Assembly (NCBI RefSeq): GCF_003344625.1
Contig: NZ_QPKJ02000004.1
Location: 682,001-746,000, forward strand
Origin: Solirubrobacter deserti
GTDB taxonomy: Bacteria > Actinomycetota > Thermoleophilia > Solirubrobacterales > Solirubrobacteraceae
Length of the DNA: 64,000 nt
Direction: 5' to 3'
The notes under the pieces are model-generated. The model had not been told where the DNA came from, did not search any database, and saw only the letters and a program-made list of their open reading frames with translations. The translations under genes were made by a program, and so were the position numbers. Each line of letters starts with the position of its first letter. Positions within the stretch are counted from its first letter, which is position 1. Below, in pieces: positions 60,918-64,000 of the stretch.

Positions 60918-62105
60918 TCAGCGCAGGTAGGCCTTCTGGATCTTGCCCAGGCGCATCCGCTGCGGATGGTCGCCGACGGGAATCCGCGCGACCTCCTCGC
61001 CGGTCGCGTAGCTGACGACGGCGACGGCGTCCTCGCCGGAGATGCTCACGAAGCAGTGCTCGCCGCTGACGTCGTTGGTCGTCCAGTACGGCTTCTCCAG
61101 CCCTTCGACGAGCGTCGGCGTGAGCGTGGTGCGAGAGACGATCGCGGCGTAGTTGTCCATCGTCCCCGCGATGCACAGCTTCTCGCCCGCCGGATCCATG
61201 GTCAGGCCGTGGTGCGCGGAGTCGAGCGTGTACTGCTCGCGGCGCGCGGTCGTGCGCTTGGGCAGGTTGGCGACGCGCAGCACGCGGTCGTGGACCAGGT
61301 CGTACTCGACGAACCCGTGCAGGAACGAGATCTGGAAGTACACGGTCTGCTCGTCCGGGGCGAGCGCCATCGGCCGGACGGCGGCGCTCATGTTCGGGTA
61401 GCCGGCCTCAGCCAGCTTCTGGCCCATGTTGAGCCGCTTGAGCACCTGCAGCGTGCTCGCGTCCACGATCTCGAACCAGCGGTCGCCCTTGGTGAAGTCC
61501 AGCCGCGGGTCGTCGAGGGGCGTGAACACGGTGCCGATCGAGGCGTGGTAGATGCGCTTGCCGTCGGCGCTGAAGTTGGACTCGTGCGGCTGGTCGCCGG
61601 ACTCGAAGCTGCCGGTGATCGCGCCCGTGGCGGTGTCCAGCACGTGGACCTTGCGGGCGGTCGAGGCGCTCACCAGCAGGCGCGTGCCGTCGGGTGAGAG
61701 CGCCATGTGGTCGGAGCGGTTGCCCTCGACCTTCGTGCGCCAGGCGATCTCCCCGGTGGACAGCTGGAACGCGACGACGTCCGCGAAGCTCGGCCGCGAG
61801 ACGAACAGCAGTCGGCCGTCGGGGGAGGTGAAGGCGTCGTCGACGAGCTGGTCGTGGCCTTCGCCGATCAGCTGGCGGATGGCGAGGAAGTAGGCGAGTG
61901 CGGCGGGGTTGCGGCTGATCTCGGCCATCCGCTGGTTGCGGTCGGGCACGATGTCGATGCGCTTGAGGACGGTGTAGCGGTGCGGGTCGACGATGCTGGC
62001 GGTGCCGTCCCAGTTGTTGCCGACCGTGAGGATGTCCCGCGTCTGCGCGTGTGCGGATGGCGTGAGCACGGCAAGCCCGGCGAGGGCGACCAGGAGTTTC
62101 TTCAT
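60918..62105 (-). CDS. Secreted YncE-like beta-propeller protein
   Basis: 395 residues from ATG 62103-62105, with signal peptide KKLLVALAGLAVLTPSAHAQ. Repeats such as LTVGNNWDGTASIVDPHRYTVLKRI, LLVSASTARKVHVLDTATGAITGSF and HCFVSISGEDAVAVVSYATGEEVARI define a seven-bladed YVTN/YncE-type propeller, probably binding substrate or surface ligands outside the cell. The start at 62120 in the same frame lacks the signal. Divergent from cysS; 65 bases between. Confidence 0.83.
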   Translation of the reverse strand: MKKLLVALAGLAVLTPSAHAQTRDILTVGNNWDGTASIVDPHRYTVLKRIDIVPDRNQRMAEISRNPAALAYFLAIRQLIGEGHDQLVDDAFTSPDGRLLFVSRPSFADVVAFQLSTGEIAWRTKVEGNRSDHMALSPDGTRLLVSASTARKVHVLDTATGAITGSFESGDQPHESNFSADGKRIYHASIGTVFTPLDDPRLDFTKGDRWFEIVDASTLQVLKRLNMGQKLAEAGYPNMSAAVRPMALAPDEQTVYFQISFLHGFVEYDLVHDRVLRVANLPKRTTARREQYTLDSAHHGLTMDPAGEKLCIAGTMDNYAAIVSRTTLTPTLVEGLEKPYWTTNDVSGEHCFVSISGEDAVAVVSYATGEEVARIPVGDHPQRMRLGKIQKAYLR

Positions 62106-62157
62106 GGTGCAGGCTTCCAACGCGCGTGCGGCGCGATCCTTGCGGCGCGCGGGCGGC

Positions 62158-62163
62158 TAGGCT
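62158..62163 (+). promoter_or_regulatory. Candidate -10 box of leaderless promoter (cysS)
   Basis: TAGGCT ends 7 bases before GTG 62171; no SD. Confidence 0.45.
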
Positions 62164-62170
62164 CCGGTGC

Positions 62171-63535
62171 GTGCCCGACGTCACGCTCTACGACACCCGC
62201 ACCCGCTCGTTGCAGCCGTTCGAGCCGCGCGACCCCGCGCGCGTGGGGATCTACGCCTGCGGCCCGACGGTGTACGCGCGTGTGCACGTCGGCAACGCGC
62301 GGCCGTTCGTCGTCTTCTCCCAGCTCAAGCGCTTCCTCGAGCACGAGGGTTACGGGGTGACGCTCGTCGGCAACGTCACCGACATCAACGACAAGATCTA
62401 CACGGCGGCCACGGCCGCCGGGGTGCCGTCGGACGAGCTGGCCCAGCAGATGGCGAAGGCCTACCGGGAGGACACCGACCGGATCGGCCTGGGGCGGCCC
62501 GACGCCGAGCCGCACGCGACCGAATACGTCCCGCACATCATCGAGCTGATCCAGCGGCTGCTGGACACCGACGCCGCGTACGTCGCGAGCGGGGACGTGT
62601 ACTTCCGGGTTCGAACCGTCGACGGGTACGGCGAGCTGTCCCGGCGCGACTTGGAGCAGATGGACCAGGGCGAGGGCGTCGAGGGCGCGGATCTGAAGGA
62701 GGACCCGCTGGACTTCGCGCTCTGGAAGGCGTGGAAGGAAGGCGAGGACACGTCCTGGGATGCGCCCTGGGGCCGCGGGCGGCCGGGCTGGCACATCGAG
62801 TGCTCGGCGATGGCCGAGGCGCTGCTGGGCGTGGAGTTCGACATCCACGGCGGCGGCGTCGACCTCGTGTTCCCGCACCACGAGAACGAGGCGGCGCAGA
62901 CGTTCGCCGCGCGCGGCCGGCCGCTGGCGAAAATCTGGATGCACAACGGGATGCTCGAGCTGGCGTCGGCCTCGGGTGAGGCCGAGAAGATGTCCAAGTC
63001 CGTGGGCAACATCCGCGGGCTGCACGAGGTGCTCGACGCCGTCGGCGGCGACGTGCTGATCCTGTTCTTCAGCTCCGGCCACTACCGGCAGCCGCTGGCG
63101 TTCTCGGACGAGCGGCTCGAGGACGCGCGGCGCTCGGCGGAGCGCATCCGCGACGCGGCGCGCCGGCTCGTGCCCGGGCCGTCGCCGGACGCGCTGCGAC
63201 CGCACCGCGACGCGTTCTTCGACGCGCTGCGGTCAGACTTCAACACCGCCGAGGCGCTGGCTTCGCTCTACGGCTGGATCCGTGACGCGAACCGGTCGGA
63301 GGAGACGGTCGGCAGCGACGACCTGCGCGAGATGCTCGACGTGCTCGGCCTGGAAGGACTGATGGCCGCCGATGAGGGCCCGCCCGCGGAGGCGACGGAA
63401 CTGGCCGAGGCGCGTGAGGCCGCGCGCGCGGCGAAGGACTGGGCTGAGGCCGACCGCCTGCGCGACGAGCTGCTCGCGATGGGTTGGGTCGTGCGCGACG
63501 GACCGGACGGGCCCGAGCTCGTCCCGGCGTCATGA
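62171..63535 (+). CDS. cysS: Cysteinyl-tRNA synthetase
   Basis: 454 residues, GTG start. Class I synthetase: IYACGPTVYARVHVGNARPFVVFSQL (zinc Cys and HIGH-like motif), VDLVFPHHENEAAQ (zinc ligands) and KMSKSVGNI. It attaches Cys to tRNA-Cys. The C-terminal part is shorter than average. The frame starts 15 codons earlier at ATG 62126, but that leader is not part of the synthetase fold. An ATGA overlap joins it to the next gene. Confidence 0.95.
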   Translation: MPDVTLYDTRTRSLQPFEPRDPARVGIYACGPTVYARVHVGNARPFVVFSQLKRFLEHEGYGVTLVGNVTDINDKIYTAATAAGVPSDELAQQMAKAYREDTDRIGLGRPDAEPHATEYVPHIIELIQRLLDTDAAYVASGDVYFRVRTVDGYGELSRRDLEQMDQGEGVEGADLKEDPLDFALWKAWKEGEDTSWDAPWGRGRPGWHIECSAMAEALLGVEFDIHGGGVDLVFPHHENEAAQTFAARGRPLAKIWMHNGMLELASASGEAEKMSKSVGNIRGLHEVLDAVGGDVLILFFSSGHYRQPLAFSDERLEDARRSAERIRDAARRLVPGPSPDALRPHRDAFFDALRSDFNTAEALASLYGWIRDANRSEETVGSDDLREMLDVLGLEGLMAADEGPPAEATELAEAREAARAAKDWAEADRLRDELLAMGWVVRDGPDGPELVPAS

Positions 63536-64000
63536 GCCCCGCGCCGCGGCGCGGCGGGGGAGGCGGCGCCGGACGAGGCGGCGGTGGCGGTCGCTCGGGC
63601 GGCGGCGCCGGCGGGCGCGGCGGCGCGGGTCGCGGGGGCAGCGGTCGCGGCGGCTCCGGCTCGAGCGGCGGCGGTCGATCCGGCGGCTCGGGTCGAGGCG
63701 GCTCCGGGTCCGGCGGCTCGAGTGGGGGCGGTGGCCGGCCGGGCGGCGCGGGCGGCGGCGGCCGGTCCGGCGGCTACGGCGGCTCGGGTCGAGGCGGCTC
63801 CGGGTCCGGCGGCGGCTACGGCGGTTCCGGCCGCGGTGAGGGCGGCGGTCGGGCGGGCGGTCACGGCGGCGCGGGCCGTGGCGGCTCCAGTGGCGGCGGC
63901 GGCCGGTCGGGCGGCGGCTACGGCGGCTCGAGTGGCGGCGGTGGTGGCCGGTCGGGCGGCGCGAGTGGCCGCGGCCTGGGTGGTGGCGGCCGGTCGGGCG
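63532..64000 (+). CDS. Gly/Arg-rich (RGG-type) N-terminal region, likely of an RlmB-type methyltransferase; cut by window
   Basis: Starts with ATG overlapping the cysS stop (ATGA) and runs open to the window edge: at least 156 codons with almost only Gly, Arg, Ser and a few Tyr (repeats SGRGGSGSGG; GGGRSGGYGGSG). cysS is followed in many actinobacteria by rlmB (23S rRNA G2251 2'-O-methyltransferase), so this is probably its N-terminal extension; the catalytic part is outside the window. The extreme bias is unlike neighbours but third-position GC is consistent. An RNA-binding, disordered tail is the likely role. Confidence 0.55.
   Translation, partial: MSPAPRRGGGGGAGRGGGGGRSGGGAGGRGGAGRGGSGRGGSGSSGGGRSGGSGRGGSGSGGSSGGGGRPGGAGGGGRSGGYGGSGRGGSGSGGGYGGSGRGEGGGRAGGHGGAGRGGSSGGGGRSGGGYGGSSGGGGGRSGGASGRGLGGGGRSG

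Noticed and set aside
60859..60930. 23-codon frame (MSRLWSESIRRLSLFIEGLL...) overlapping the VOC stop
   Set aside because: Too short, no RBS beyond the overlap, and overlaps convergently with the propeller gene; could be real but unsupported.

Overview
The window is a very GC-rich, gene-dense bacterial chromosome segment with almost no non-coding space. Gene content and order point to a high-GC actinobacterium-like lineage, most plausibly Thermoleophilia/Solirubrobacterales: tilS-hpt-ftsH-folP-folB-folK-coaX, greA-lysS-clpC, radA-disA-carD-ispD-ispF and cysS followed by a methyltransferase-like gene. GTG starts, GTGA/ATGA stop-start overlaps, two phasin/histone-H1-like proteins and a 'PSMVVASIALFVSLGGTS'-type exported protein fit this. 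The lineage is an inference from content; there is no rRNA here to test it. I see no tRNA, rRNA, CRISPR array, IS element or phage.

Layout. 1-9.9 kb: end of an FMN reductase, a soluble globin-coupled chemotaxis transducer, an ArsA/Get3-type ATPase operon, a secreted glucuronyl-epimerase-like protein divergent from a lipoprotein, a Ca2+/H+ exchanger, and a TetR/DUF4386 pair sharing a clear operator. 9.9-17.7 kb: acyl-CoA dehydrogenase, SIMPL and SRPBCC proteins, a 3-hydroxyacyl-CoA dehydrogenase/enoyl-CoA hydratase fusion, a sirtuin, and a large peptidoglycan hydrolase. 17.9-24.6 kb: phasin-like proteins, SCP2, a MerR-headed nucleotide cyclase, then tilS-hpt-ftsH. 24.6-32.5 kb: Lrp/EamA pair, then the folate genes interrupted by a TetR-MMPL export pair, coaX, ankyrin protein. 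32.6-39.4 kb: dusB, greA, lysS, clpC, TPR protein. 39.4-47.1 kb: serine beta-lactamase-like protein, penicillin acylase family enzyme, an exported protein and a giant SARP-type (BTAD) regulator. 47.2-53.1 kb: radA, disA, carD, ispD, PHP phosphatase, ispF, small genes. 53.1-60.5 kb: a tightly overlapping five-gene cassette (SWIM zinc finger, DUF5691, MoxR AAA+, DUF5682, VWA). 60.5-64 kb: VOC protein, beta-propeller, cysS and a glycine/arginine-rich gene running off the edge.

Main points of interest: the SWIM-DUF5691-MoxR-DUF5682-VWA cassette, which is probably one multi-protein machine of unknown function; two families of short palindromic dispersed repeats, one of which has been absorbed into both the 3' end of the DUF5682 gene and the 5' end of the VWA gene; a pervasive TANNNT box 6-9 nt before start codons, indicating leaderless transcription; a textbook SARP direct-repeat operator in front of the BTAD regulator; ispD lacking any canonical start that keeps its first beta strand; and an attenuator-like hairpin with a leader ORF before clpC.

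The sequence-level statements (motifs, overlaps, repeats) were read directly. Family assignments come from recognised motifs, and functions of cassettes and regulatory sites are inferences.
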